Positions 1 through 12,329 of a stretch of DNA of 64,000 nucleotides are shown one piece after another. The stretch is from positions 56,001 to 120,000 of the forward strand of contig JAPMOS010000062.1 of assembly GCA_027972325.1 (NCBI GenBank). The letters are read 5' to 3'. Position numbers and translations under genes: made by a program. The notes under the pieces were generated by a model, which saw only the letters and a list, made by a program, of their open reading frames with translations, did not search any database and was not told the origin of the DNA. Each line of letters starts with the position of its first letter. The stretch's first letter is position 1. The DNA comes from Paratrimastix pyriformis. Its lineage: Eukaryota > Preaxostyla > Paratrimastigidae.

Positions 1-29
1 CGCGTCCCCACTGGCCCCCACCATTGCAG

Positions 30-400
30 GTGCTCAACAAGGTGCCCATCATGCAGCACTTCTTCTTCGGCTCGCTGTTGTCCTTCGCCCCCAACGAAGG
101 CCACCCCCTGCCCGTGCTGCCCCTGCAGCCCTCCATCACTCAACCCCCGGAGCCCCTGGTCACCCCGCCTCCGCCGCCCCCCATGGCCGAACTGATGCCC
201 CCGTCACACTACTCCCCCGGGGCGATGGAAACCTCTTTCCCCTGGCCCCGACCCCGACTCCCCCTCCGCCCACCCCGTCGCCCACCCCCGCCGTGGCCCA
301 GCCCGGCGGACCAGCACCCACGAGCACGCACAGTTTTCGTGCGTGCATCACCCCCGCCAACCCCCGTGTCGGGGGCTCCGGCTGGGGAGGAGAGCCAAGC
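30..400 (+). pseudogene. Duplicate of the PTPA last exon (3' fragment)
   Basis: After an acceptor (CCATTGCAG, 21-29) this segment repeats the start of the last PTPA exon at 5270 almost base for base: VLNKVPIMQHFFFGSLLSF and the following Pro-rich stretch. It then lacks 85 bases matching 5467-5551, which shifts the frame, and similarity fades near 400. The window begins inside the upstream intron, so I cannot tell whether this is the end of a second PTPA gene or an isolated fragment. The frame shift in the tail leaves the conserved PTPA end intact, so a functional paralogue with a different tail is possible. Confidence 0.7.
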
Positions 401-827
401 CGCCGGGGTGGGGTGGAAGGTGCAAGGGCTCAGGGCGAAGTGGTGGCCGATACGGCCCCGAGCGCTGGTGCTGTGGGACGTGCCGCACTGGGGGGGCGCG
501 GCTCCCCGCTCTCGTCGGTCTGCCGTCGGTCTTCCGCATGCCGCCGCTCATGGTTGCCGCGCACCACCTCATGCCGAACAGGGCGAGCATGCTCTCCACC
601 AGCTGCGTCCCGATGCGCCGGCGGCACAGGCTTTGTACATCCAGCCTGACCTTGCCCCTCGTCTCCAGGCGCCTTTTCCTGGCCTCCGCATTCTCCGGCG
701 GTCGTATCATGCCCAGTCCGCAAGTTCGCAGGCGCCCCGCCACCCGGCGCGACCCGCGTTTGCTGGGTCTCGGTTTGTTTTTGTAAGGGCAAAACAAAAG
801 GTTTTACTGCCTTGCCGCGGGGGCGGC

Positions 828-937
828 GGCTCCTGCGGGAGGGGCGGCTCCTGCGGGAGGGGCGGCTCCTGCGGGAGGGGCGGCTCCTGCGGGAGGGGCG
901 GCTCCTGCGGGAGGGGCGGCTCCTGCGGGAGGGGCGG
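828..937. repeat. 18-bp GC-rich minisatellite, about 6 copies
   Basis: Six near-perfect tandem copies of a unit containing GGCTCCTGCGGGAGG. Each unit has a small internal inverted repeat (CTCC...GGAG). It lies between the PTPA-exon copy and the 3' end of the NTPase gene. No coding role is evident. Confidence 0.9.
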
Positions 938-965
938 CGACGGCCTGGAAGCAAGAAGTATTGAA

Positions 966-3604
966 TCAGACGAACATCCACGATTGATGGTCATACCGAG
1001 CAACTCCCGCACCCACCGCTGGGTCGAACCACAGACCTCGGGTGCAGTCAGCGGGCCTGGAAATTTGGCAGTCGGCAGTCGGGGGATCTGTGAGATCGAT
1101 AAGATTCAAAGAATGAGTTGAAGATCGGGGAGGTGTGTGAGCTCTGCTGCTCAGGTCGCCGGCAACTCCTACTCGATGACTGCCGACGCGCGCCCCACCC
1201 AGGGAGGCCCCGCCCTTCTCGCCAACGAGCCCCATGTGGGTGGCTTTTTGAGGGGCCTTTTTTTGGGTGTCGTGGTTTGGCGATTTTTTACTGATTCCGT
1301 GTTTTGGGGGTTTCGCGATGAAGGACTGGCGGCAGGTCTTTGTTGGTGATGGGCTGTGTGGAGTTGTCTGGAGGAGGGCGCAGACGTCCGCTGGCGTGAT
1401 GTTGAGCGAGTACTGGACGCAATTTGACGGGTGAGCTCCTTCGAGACGCTGGTGCTTCCCCGTAGCACCAGGTGGGATGACAAAGACGATGTGAAGCTCG
1501 CCGCCGCCCAACCGTTCCACCAATTCCTTGATCGTTCCCCCTTCAATGGGGTGGTCTGCTCGAATGGTCATCTGGAAGCATAGGCGCCGACTGGGAATGA
1601 GCGAATCGATGGCCGGGAATTTGGCGCTCTTTGGGATCCCTGTGGAAGAAACGAGCGAAGAAGGGTCAGACAGGCGAAGAAGGCAACAGACATATGTCTG
1701 ATGAACCCGGGTCGATATCCTTGATTTCGCCAAAGCGATGCTCGACCAGACCACGTGGGAGGACAAACGATTCCAGGAGAACGACAGGGCTGTATGCGTC
1801 TGTATGAGGAGTGAGGGACCACGTACCACCCCTCTTGAGGGCCCGCAGAACGTAGGTTTCGAATAAAATGCCGTCGAGGCCTGCCGAGCCCAAGATGAAA
1901 GCAGGCGAAGGGAGACCCAGACCGCGGTTCCTTTCCATGGGGGAGAGCGTGGAGAGGAAATTATAAAGACGCTCTTGGTCCCTGGCGAGCAAAACGTCGA
2001 AGCAAGCATCCCTCACCAGGCGCGAGGCAAAGTAGAATTCAAAGTGCTGGTGGTCCTTTGTAGGGTGCATCAGCAAAAGGTGGTGCGATCCGGCAAGCAG
2101 AGTCGCCGTGTAAGGGATTTGATACTCTTGCAAATGAATGGTCGGTGAGAAGAGCGGGAATGACCCGGGGGACCCGCAACGGACCCTGGATTCTCTGTCG
2201 GATGTCGTGCATAAAGGGTTCGAGGTGTGGAAATGTGGAGAGAAGGGCAGTCGTGCCCGCCGCGACATCAGTGTCCGCTGACGACAACAAGTTGCTATAA
2301 GCAGTGAGGTACTCCTCGTCCGACATCCTCGTCGGGCGGAGGGACGAGGTGGCGACAAATGCATATCGGGCAATTCCGCCAAAACTACGAGCGGCATCTC
2401 GCAGAGAACAACAAGAGGAACAACAGACGTTTCGAAAAACCAGGGGACAAGAGAGATGGCCCCCTGGGCACGCTCCGCGAACTGTCGGAGTTCCTTCAAG
2501 GTCCACCTGGGAGCAGAACTGGGTATCGAGCCTGTACAGCTCAAGGAGATACAGACGGCGGCGCGTAATAGTCCTCACGAAAGGGGGGAAGTTGCGACAG
2601 TGCAGGGGAGGAGATGTAGAGCAGCCTGCACCGTGGTGGCAGGCCCAAGACCAACTTGCGTTGGGTATCGATAATCGCGTACGAATGCTCGTCGTAGAGA
2701 AACGCATTGACATCTTCGCAAGGCGACCACCGGCCATCCACAAACTGGTAGCGTTGCCCCTCTCCCTGAAGGACCAGGCAAACCCGGGCACCACCCGCGG
2801 CCAGCCGGTGTGCGGCGTAAATTCCGAAGGCTGACTTGCCAATGCCTGGCGACCCACTGACGCACATCAGTGGCTGGGTTGGGCTGCGTTCGGTCAGGAA
2901 TTTGAGGAACTCCGGGAACCATTCGCGAACAAAGAATTTGCCTGCCGGGTATAAGGGGCAATCGCCAACCTCGCCCGTCTCGGGCAGAGGTTGCGATTGG
3001 AACCGATTCAGCAATTCCACTATAAAAAAGGCAGATATGAGGACAGAAAGCCGCGGAGTGGGGGAGTGAGTGCGTGTTTGAAGCAGACCAAGAGTTTGGC
3101 CAGAAGGGGCGGCGATAGCGGCGACGGAAGCGGCGGGAGTGACGATGGAAGCTTTGGCTACGAGAGAAAGAACGGGTTTCATGAAGAAAACAAAATCGGA
3201 ATCAACAAAGAAGGAGCAGTGTCACAACAACAAAAGATAATCGGCGCCATCGAATTCGCACGCACAGAGGAAGGCGCGCCACAGACGATGCGGAGGAAAG
3301 TTCAGGGAAATGAAAGTGGCGAGTAACCCGGAGCCCAAGCCGAACTGTCTCATTTCGAAAACATCCGCAAGCTGTTCTTTCGACGGGAAACGGTTGGACT
3401 GAACCTGCAACTCATTCTCAGTCCACATGAGCAGGGTTTCCACTTCCGGTGGGTGGGGCTTCAGGGACTGGACAAGAGTTCGAAATTGCTCCACCTTGGC
3501 GGCTGAGAAGCAAGAAAAATCAACGAACCAACACAACAAACAAACACAAGCCGACATGCCGTTGTCTTGGCTGCTTGCTCTGCTTCTTTCGCTGTTTCCA
3601 TCAT
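966..3604 (-). CDS. RHS/Crinkler-type P-loop NTPase, 8 exons
   Basis: Exons (minus): 3604-3556, 3502-3287, 3157-3089, 3019-2557, 2506-2429, 2384-2185, 2126-1692, 1639-966; all phases agree, giving about 727 aa. Walker A is CVSGSPGIGKSAFG. It is followed by a strand ending YAIIDTQ, the LLYISSPA strand, YYAPPWTLKELRQFA, FGGIARYAFV and a late GILFETYVLRALKRGG block. This order is typical of retrotransposon-hot-spot (RHS) and Crinkler (CRN) NTPases (family knowledge). Such proteins are nuclear or secreted effectors that often carry a separate toxin domain; none is obvious here. The last 150 residues (below about 1380) are low complexity and the true stop may be earlier. The start is the ATG-ATG pair at 3604/3601. 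Introns are 42-130 nt and all begin GTCTG, GTCCG or GTCGG. Confidence 0.75.
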
Positions 3605-3671
3605 CGCTTGCGACGTCGACCAAAAGCCGGCTCCTGTCGGCACGCCCAGGGGGTTATGTACGTTATCACGG

Positions 3672-4512
3672 ATGGCTTCCCAGTTCGTGGTTCCCGGAAA
3701 AGTCATCCGATCACCCATTGATTTGCACAAATTTCAGGCTTCTCAAGCCTATGTTGTGTTGCTCAATTTTGTTGTGACCGTAAATGAGGAGATCTCTGGG
3801 AAAAAACTCTCCTATCTAATCCCCAGGGCAGTTTCTCCTCTTGCCCTGAGGGTGATGGACCTCCTTGACGATCTTACCTCATCAATTGAACAATTTCCAC
3901 CCTATACGCAACCACAACGGTTCGGTAATCGCGCGTATCGGGACTGGCATGGACATCTTGTGGCAGTCTGTTGTCCTCCACCGGCGGCGGACGAATGTGA
4001 GCTGATTTTTTACTTGTGTAGAACTCCGAGACTATGCTCCGGAGGCTTCTGGGTGAACTCGATCCTGCCACCGTCGAGCTCCGCCCATATCTGGAGGACA
4101 GCTTCGGTAACCCGACCCGGATCGACTACGGGACGGGCCACGAGACCGCCTTCATCGCCTTCCTTTGTTGCCTGTGGCGCTTAGGGCACCTTGGCCCCTC
4201 GGACGTGCAGTTTTTCGGGCTGCGAGTTTTCCCCAAGTCTGCCCGCCCCCCTGGGGGTGTCCACCCACCCGCTCATTGTTGGACAATCGCCGGCTAGGTA
4301 TCTCTCCGTGTGCCGGACACTCCAGCAGCGCTACAGCATGGAGCCTGCCGGTACGCGTGGCGCCTGGGGCCTGGATGACTTTCACTTCTTCCCCTTCCTC
4401 TGGGGCTCGGCGCAGCTCATTGGTCTGGCCCCCCGACCGTCCCCCGTGCCATCATCGTCCCATTCAATCATCATCATCTAATCATCATCCAGCCATCATC
4501 ATCATCATCAGC

Positions 4513-4549
<37 letters not shown>

Positions 4550-5848
4550 TCATCATCAGCATCATCATCTCGCCTGTTGTCCCACCGCAGGGAGCGCCAT
4601 TCCCCCGGACAGCGTGCTGCAGGACGGCTTTCTGCAGGCTAACGGCAACGAGTTCATCTACGTGGACGCCGTCCGGCACATCACCAGAGTCCGCGTTGCG
4701 ATGTGGAGTGTGGGGGCGCCGGGGGCGGTGGGAGGACGCCAGTGCGGTACTCCGGGGACGGGCGGGTGGGTGGGAAGAAGGGGGCCACATGGCACAGCGC
4801 ACGCACCACAGCCATATGCGTTGTATGCGCCCACTTTCCACGCAGCGCTCACGCTAGCCCTTATCTCCCGTGCGGACCCGAACCCTCGAACCCGTCCGCA
4901 GGTGAAGCAGGGCCCGTTCTTCGAGCACTCGCCCGTCCTGTACAACATCACGGCCGTCCCCTCGTGGCGCAAGATCAACCAGGGTCTCATCAAGATGTAC
5001 AAGGGCGAGGTCCGGGCCCGGTGCGCCCCCCTGGCTGCCTGGCTGCCCGCTTGCGTGCCGTGCATCATCGATGCCCGTTGTCCGCTGCTCGGGTTGTTGT
5101 TGCCTGTATACCTGTACGCATGCCGGTTGCCTGCCTGTCCGCATGCATAGTTGCCTGTCTGTCTGCTTGCATGCATGTATGCCTTCCTTTGTTTGCGCTC
5201 GTGAGGAGTTTATCATGTTTCGCCCGCTCATCCCCTCTCCTCCGCCTGCCACCCGCGCCACCATTGCAGGTGCTCAACAAGGTGCCCATCATGCAGCACT
5301 TCTTCTTCGGCTCGCTGTTGTCCTTCGCCCCCAACGAGGGCCACCCCCTGCCCGTGCTGCCCCTGCAGCCCTCCATCACTCAGCCCCCCGAGCCCCTGGT
5401 CACCCCGCCTCCGCCGCCTCCCATGGCCGAACTGATGCCCCCGTCACACTACTCCCCCGGGGCGATTGCCGCGCCCTGGGCGGCTGTCGACGGGGTGGAA
5501 GCCACGGCTCCCGCACCATCCCGGCGCGCCCTTCCGTTCACCATCACCGGCGGAAACCTCTTTCCCCTGGCCCCGACCCCGACTCCCCCTCCACCCACCC
5601 CGTCGCCCACACCCGCCGTGGCCCAGCCCGGCGGACCAGCACCCACGACCCGCACAGTTTTCGTGCGGGCATCACCTCCGCCAACCCCCGTGTCGGGGGC
5701 TCCGGCCGGGTACACACCCGCCGGGGTGGAACACTACCTCGCTGCGGCAAGTGCTCCCCCCGTGGCCAAAACGCCCTTGTCTCCACCGCTTCCACCGCTC
5801 GCATCGGAGCGACAAGAGCAGCACTCGGAGCCGGAGGAAAGGAAATAA
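3672..5848 (+). CDS. PTPA: Serine/threonine phosphatase 2A activator (PTPA), 6 exons
   Basis: Exons: 3672-3965, 4022-4236, 4298-4422, 4591-4688, 4902-5009, 5270-5848; about 472 aa. PTPA family blocks appear in order: RFGNRAYRDWH, YLEDSFGNPTRIDYGTGHE, FLCCLWRLG, EPAGTRGAWGLDDF, GSAQLIG, and VPIMQHFFFGSLL at the end of the core. PTPA is a peptidyl-prolyl isomerase-like activator that loads metal into the PP2A catalytic subunit in cytosol and nucleus. The core is the usual 280 residues; the last exon adds about 190 residues rich in Pro, Ala and Ser, unusual for the family. All five donors are GTCTG or GTCCG. Intron 3 holds a CAT/CAC repeat at 4465-4570. The start ATG gives a short N-terminus compared with yeast homologues, so an upstream exon cannot be excluded. 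Confidence 0.92.
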
Positions 5849-6078
5849 GGAATTAAAAGCAGTCAACCGTTTTCCCGCAAACCAAAAGCAGCGATGGTTC
5901 CCATCAACTCTTTCCCTTCATCATCGTTTTCGGAGCCTCACAGCAAAGCAGGGGAATTCTTTAGCGAGACTGGCACCTTCTAACCCATTGGAACGGAGGG
6001 TAATTGCTTCCGTGTCACCCGCCGTCTCCTTCCTTCAACTCCCTGTGGAAAAGCCGCTCTACACACTTTTTTTGGCTC

Positions 6079-7864
6079 ATGGCTTGTCCCCGCTGCTTCT
6101 TGCTGGTTTTTCTTCTGCTCCCTGTCATTCACGGTCTGGACGTTTCTTTCTTGGGCGACCATCTCACCAAACGACCACCCTTTCTGTAGCCTGGCAATTG
6201 TGCTTCAATTCGACTGTCTGTTTTTTTTTTTTTTCCCCCTTGCATTTCTTTTGCGAACACGTTCTCGGATTAGGAAACACCACTTTCTTCTTTGCATGAA
6301 GAAATCTCGAGCGGAACAAGTATTGTTTCGATGACTTCCGGTTTTCATCGCATCACCGCATCTCAGAGGGCCCGCTTGCAAGATGCTGCGCCGGCAGATG
6401 GAGGCGCTTCTTGTGCGTCACTTAATGAAGACGACTTCATCCGATTTCGTGTACAATTCAAAAATGGTCTCATCTGCATGTGCATCGACGACCCCCCGAT
6501 CCAGCCGTCCTCCTCTTGGATCCGGGATTCGACCACTCGGATCGTTGGTGGCCTTGTTTCACTTGCCTCAAGAATTCAAATTTGTCTGACCGGTATCCTG
6601 GACTCCCACTTCACCCTGGATCAATCCGGCGAGCGCACGGTCACATTGTCGGCCTTTCTTGGCTCGGCCCTGGCCCTGGTCACCACCGGGCTCTCGGCAC
6701 TCTCCTTCACCTTCACCGGAGAGCCTCAAGAGTGGCAATCGGATCAGATGTATTCCGGCTCGGCCCCAACCGCCTGGACCCTGGATGAGCTGTCCCGGAT
6801 GACCGTGTCCGCCGAGGTTGACCCTGCCACGGAGACTCTCCTTGTGTTTTGCCACGGGACTGAGGGCCATCAGGTGAAGCTATTCGTGGTTCCCGAGGCC
6901 AACGACCTGGTGAAGGCTCGGTCGCCCCTGGCCGCATCTCGGGCTGCTGCTTTGGCCAACACACTCCCGCCCCATTCTGCGTCCGCTTTCGTTCGGTCTC
7001 TCCCGGCTCTGCTGGGTGCCTCTTCTTTGGCTGAGATGACGCCCACCCTGGTTTCGGACGAGCATCTGGCGAAGACCCTCATCAACGCGACCATCTCTGT
7101 GACCACCTGCCAAGGCCTCGGCTGCATTTCCTGCCTGGACGCCGCCCAAGTCTGCGGCTGGTGCCCCCAGCAACAGCGTTGCGTACCCCGGACGGACACC
7201 TCCCAGTGCGTTCAATTCGCTGTCGACTGCACTGGTCTGGCGTTCGAGCGCCCGCCCTTCTTCACACCTGGCCTTTTCTCTGCCCGCGCAGCACATGTCA
7301 CCGATTGGGTCTTCTTCTGTTTTCCTCTGGCCATGTTCCTGTTAGGCGTGAGCCTTTTCCTTGCCCAGTTCCCTAAGGTCGTCACGTTGCATTCCCCCTG
7401 TTGTTAAAATGAACATCCTTTTTCCCTCTGCTCAGATCGTGCGGCAGGCCGAGCGAAACCGCTCGCCGGGCCAGCCTCCGAGCGTGGTTGCCCCGCCTCT
7501 CCCTCCTCCGCAAACCAGCTCCTCGTATGGCACCACCGATCCCATCTCACCGGCTGCCACCACGACAGTTGCTCCTCCCCAAGTTCCCCCCACTGCTCCG
7601 GCCGAGCAGGACGCCGCTCGCGAGGTTGCTCGGGCGGCTGCTGCGAATTTGGTCGAAAACCTGATGCGGGGCGTCGAGGAGGAGAGCCGTCGCTCTCGTG
7701 AGGGTCTACAGCATGCATCGGGCATTCAATCCTCGTCAGGTGCAGCGGAGGCCGCCGCGGGCGCCCCGAAAGTCATCGATATCGACCCGACCTTCCTGCT
7801 TCTTGGCGATCTCGCCGACCCTGTGGCGGCTCTGGGTCCTGCGCCGCCCTCGCTCACCTCTTGA
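6079..7864 (+). CDS. Signal-peptide, PSI-like, single-pass membrane protein, 4 exons
   Basis: Exons: 6079-6133, 6190-6215, 6274-7377, 7436-7864; 537 aa. It starts with a clear signal peptide (MACPRCFLLVFLLLPVIHA). A lumenal region of about 300 residues without recognised domain follows, with N-glycosylation sequons such as NST and NAT. A Cys-rich module CQGLGCISCLDAAQVCGWC then continues to C-x4-C, the spacing of PSI (plexin-semaphorin-integrin) domains. One membrane helix (WVFFCFPLAMFLLGVSLFL) and a 140-residue cytosolic tail rich in Pro, Ala and Glu end the protein. The family is not recognised; a receptor-like role is inferred. The 26-nt second exon is needed to avoid a TAG at 6187-6189. 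Donors are GTCTG, GTCTG and GTCGT. Confidence 0.75.
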
Positions 7865-8295
7865 CGCGTATGTGAGCCTTCGTTTTTGATTGGCGACTGC
7901 CGTCACCCCATTGGTTTTTAGGGAGGTTTTTCTTCCTGTTTGTGTTTTTTGCAGCGTTGGCCTTGTGCTGTTTGTCTCTCTTCCCCCCCTTCTATTTTTT
8001 GCGCCTCCCCCCCTGCCTCCTGACCTTTTTAAGGCAACCACTTGTTTAGGTAGGACGTCACAGGCGGGCGGGCCCGTCTCCCTCCTCTTTCTCTTGCGTG
8101 TTTTTTCTCGTTTTTCGGCCAAGGCCTTGCTTGTTGCGCACGCGCGCACTTCGTTAGACTTGATGCACTGTTGTGATCGCTCCGAAACAAGAATACGATG
8201 CTGCTGGGGTGCCCGGACTGATCCTGTCAAAGCGGAATTTTTGCGATGGGAACCGGTAGAACCCCTTGAGGAAGCCGCAGAGCAAAGCCACTCTC
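7865..8295. other. Intergenic, presumed promoter of surface gene A
   Basis: 430 bases, T-rich and with pyrimidine runs on the plus strand (7960-8130). I see no RNA gene, no clear TATA box and no repeat family member. Confidence 0.5.
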
Positions 8296-10586
8296 ATGCG
8301 TGGCCTCCTCTTCATTTTTGCGGCGCTTGCTTTTGCCACCGCTTCTGAATTCAATGTTCGCTGGTCGCATTCGAATGGTGCATTCTTCTTCTCCGCTCAA
8401 GAGGGCAAGGTTTGATGGAAATTCCTTTGATTAAAATTACAATAAAATGCTCCACCCCCAGATCAACCCTCATCTGATTAATCTTGATGCCGTGGCGGGG
8501 CTCACTGAGCTTTCATGCCAATCTGCCATCGGAACCATGTCTTTGCTTTTCTCATCTCAGGAACTTGCTGCCCAGTTCTCGGGCAGTCTTGTTGCTGGAT
8601 ACCCTCTTTCGAGCCAGGTCAGACCGTCCTGTTTTCACGGCATTCTCTCCATCGCTTCTTTTTTCTTCAGAAATTTGTTTGCGCCGACGGTGCCATCCCG
8701 AACGTCATCTTCGTCGGCGACCTGGTTTTGGAGAAGGAGCGCGTCTCTTTCACCACTGTTCGCGCCACTGTGAAGGTTTGACACCCTCCGTTCCACGAGT
8801 GAGATTTTTTTCTCCCCTTCGCCCCTTCGCCGCCATGCCATCACCTGGCCATCACCATTTTTTTTGACACGGGTGGGACCTCATGTTTGATCAAACGCAC
8901 TCAGAAGAAAAGGAGGAAATTGGATGGGGAAAAAAGAACATGAACGGAATCAGAAAAAACCCATCATACACCCAAAACCCCACACCCACCCCCACCCCCC
9001 ACACAAAGGCCTCAGCCGGCGGCCACCCACCCGGGACTCGAGGAGGGTGGTGTCTTGCGGGGCCACCTTGGTCACGGCGCGGGTGATCCTCTCGGTGGCC
9101 ATGGACTTGGCGAGCTGTAGATCTCGGGCAGCCACTGCGGCAGAGGCATGCTGGCACCAGTTGCAGCTCATCTCGTAGGCAAAGCGGACGAAGACCATGG
9201 AGAAACGTTTTTTTTTTTTTTTTGCCGTTGGCCATTTAGGATCTCTTCACCACGGCCAGCGTGCGGTTCTCTGCGCTTCGGCCCACGACCCTGCTGTCGC
9301 TCCACAAGAACGCCACCGCCACGGCCCTGGATGAATACCCCCTGGTGCAGCAGGCCTTCGCGATGGGCGAGAGCATGCCCGCCGTGCTGCGGGACTTCCT
9401 GGACACGGGCAGCGTGCCCCAGGACCCGATCTCCATCTCCGGGGCCAGTGTGGCTATTGCCCAGGGTCAGAACTACGACCACACCTGGACCAGCGGCACC
9501 AAGTCCGTCTCGCGCAGCGTGGACCTGTACGGGAGCAAGGCGGGCGCGCTGTACGTGGGCGCCGACGCCTCGGCCAGCATGCAGCTGGACGTCTCGTTCT
9601 CCTTCGACACCCACCTGGCCAAGCCCACCCTGTTCAGCATCGTCGTCTCGGGCGACGCCTCGGTCCGCCGTCGCCGCCGTCGCCGTGGGCCGCGTCCTTC
9701 TTGCTGGATGGGGTGGCGCTGGGCGGGTGCTGGGCGGGGCGGGTGCTGGGCGGGGGCGCGAGGGGGTGGCGCGGGGCGGGTGCTGAGCGGGGCGGGCACT
9801 GGGCGGGGCGGGCGCTGAGCGGGGGCGGGGCGGCCATGGGCGGGGCGGGCACTGGGCGGGGCGGACGGTGGGCGGGGGGCGCCGGGAGGGAACATCTCGG
9901 GCGACCCCTGCGGTCGTTTTGTGGCAAGGCGTGACACTTTGGGCTGTCGTTTCCTGTGCGCCTGTCCTCTTATCGGCACTCGCTGCCGGCTCACCGCACG
10001 TCAACTCCCATCCCCGTCCCCCTCCAACCCCCACTCCCACCCCCAACCGTCCACCCAGGCACGGGTTGTGCTGAATGTGGCGCTGCAGAAGCAGTGGAGC
10101 TACAACTTCCGTCAAAAGCTGGCCTCGCTCTCCCTGATCAACCCCTCGCCCTCCTTCTCCATTGCCTGTCCGTCCGCCCGCCCACCCGGGCCATCCACCC
10201 CCCACTCGACTGCTTTGATCCTGGTTTTGCCGCCTCTTCGGCACCTCACCCACCCGCCCGCCATGTCGCATGCCACATGTCTCCCCGGGCGGGGGCATCG
10301 GGGCAGGCGTGACCTTCAAGCTCGTCTGCTCCATCTCATTCTCTTGCACTTCCTTGTGGTCACGGGGGGCTTCGGGACAGGCGTGACCTTCAAGCTCGAC
10401 TGCGGCATCGAGTTCGGCGTGGGCGGCTCGCTGTCCTTCGACGTCCGTAGTCGGGCCGAGCGCCCTGCCCCCTTCGCCTTCTGTGCGGGGATGCGGATGA
10501 GGACATTCACTCGGATCATGATGATGATGATCGGATGATGATGATGATGATGATGATGATGGATGATGATGGATGATGATGGATGA

Positions 10587-10652
<66 letters not shown>

Positions 10653-12270
10653 GTTCTTGACGCGTCCGGTTCGTCTCTTCATCATCCCTCCCCCGCCCCT
10701 GGCTGCTCCTCCCTCCCTCGGCGCGACGCAGGGCCAGGCCAAGTCCTCCGTGGGCGTGTCTGCCTCGGGCTCGCTCTCCGCCGGGGTCAAGTGGACCAGC
10801 GGCAACGGGTTCTCCTTCCCCCGGAGCGCAGCCTTCTCGGCCTCGCTCATCGGGCCGACCTTCTCCGGCAAGGCTGGTCTGCTCCTCCTCCCCGCCGTCA
10901 CCTCCCTCACACCCACCACCATCACCACCTGTGACCACCACCACCACCACCACCACCACCACCACCACCACCACCACCACCACCACCACCACCACCACCA
11001 CCACCACCACCACCACCACCACCACCACCACCACCACCACCACCACCACCACCACCACCACCACCACCACCACCACCACCACCACCACCACCACCACCAC
11101 CACCACCACCACCACCACCACCACCACCACCACCACCACCACCACCACCACCACCACCACCACCACCACCACCACCACCACCACCACCACCACCACCACC
11201 ACCACCACCACCACCACCACCACCACCACCACCACCACCACCACCACCACCACCACCACCACCACCACCACCACCACCACCACCACCACCACCACCACCA
11301 CCACCACCACCACCACCACCACCACCACCACCACCACCACCACCACCACCACCACCACCCACCCACCCACCCACCCACCCACCCACCCACCCACCACACC
11401 TGCGATCACCATCACCATTGTGGCCACAACCTGATTTTTACCTTAGTTCCTGATCCCACCTTTGATCTGATCTGCACCCGAAACAACCCCTAACTGACCT
11501 CCTCTTCCTCTTCCCGCTGGGCGGCGCAGACACCACCGGCACCCTGTACCTGTACGCGCGGCCCCAGTTCAGCGTCGGCGACTCGAACCCGTGGGTTCGT
11601 TATTCCCCCCCCCGATCCTCAGGGTCACTTCGCCCATTTTTCCATGCCGCTCAGATGCTTCTCCACATCCCGCGTTCCCCTCCACCACCCACCCACCTCC
11701 CACCACCACCATCATCGCATCATCATCATCGCATCATCATCATCACCGCCACCACCATCACCACCACCACCATCATCATCATCCAAATCATCATCCAATC
11801 ATCAGCATCATCATCCAATCATCAGCATCCAATCATCATTCAATCATCATCATCATCATCATCATCATCATTCATCATCATTCATCATCCCCATCACCAG
11901 GTCGATGCCCATTTGGAGCTTCAGACCTACGTCACGGCCACGGGCACCTATCGCTCCAGCGGGGGCGCGTGCTCGGCCAAGCAGGTCAAGGTGGTCGCCT
12001 CGGCCGGTCCGCTGCCCCCTCCTGCCCAACCTCTGTCACCTTCTGGTCTCCGCAAAAAACCAACAACAAAAACAAAGAGTGCGTGTGTGTTGTGTGTGTT
12101 TGCGGTTTTTTCTCGTTTCCAATTTCCAATCGTTTTTCCCCCTAAGTTGTAAGTGCACTTGGTTATATAACAAGAGGTCCCCACCCGTGTCAAAACAGAC
12201 AAAAACACAAAATCTCAATAAAAAAACGGTAGCGCAAATCGTCAACTGGACTTGTTTCCTTGGTCGCACC

Positions 12271-12329
<59 letters not shown>

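Noticed and set aside
10934-11379. Long frames of His, Thr, Pro, Trp, Val or Gly on both strands
   Set aside because: They are the six readings of a CAC trinucleotide tract inside an intron defined by conserved exons on both sides. The same holds for 17281-17760 and for Met/Ser/Ile runs at 38346-38755.
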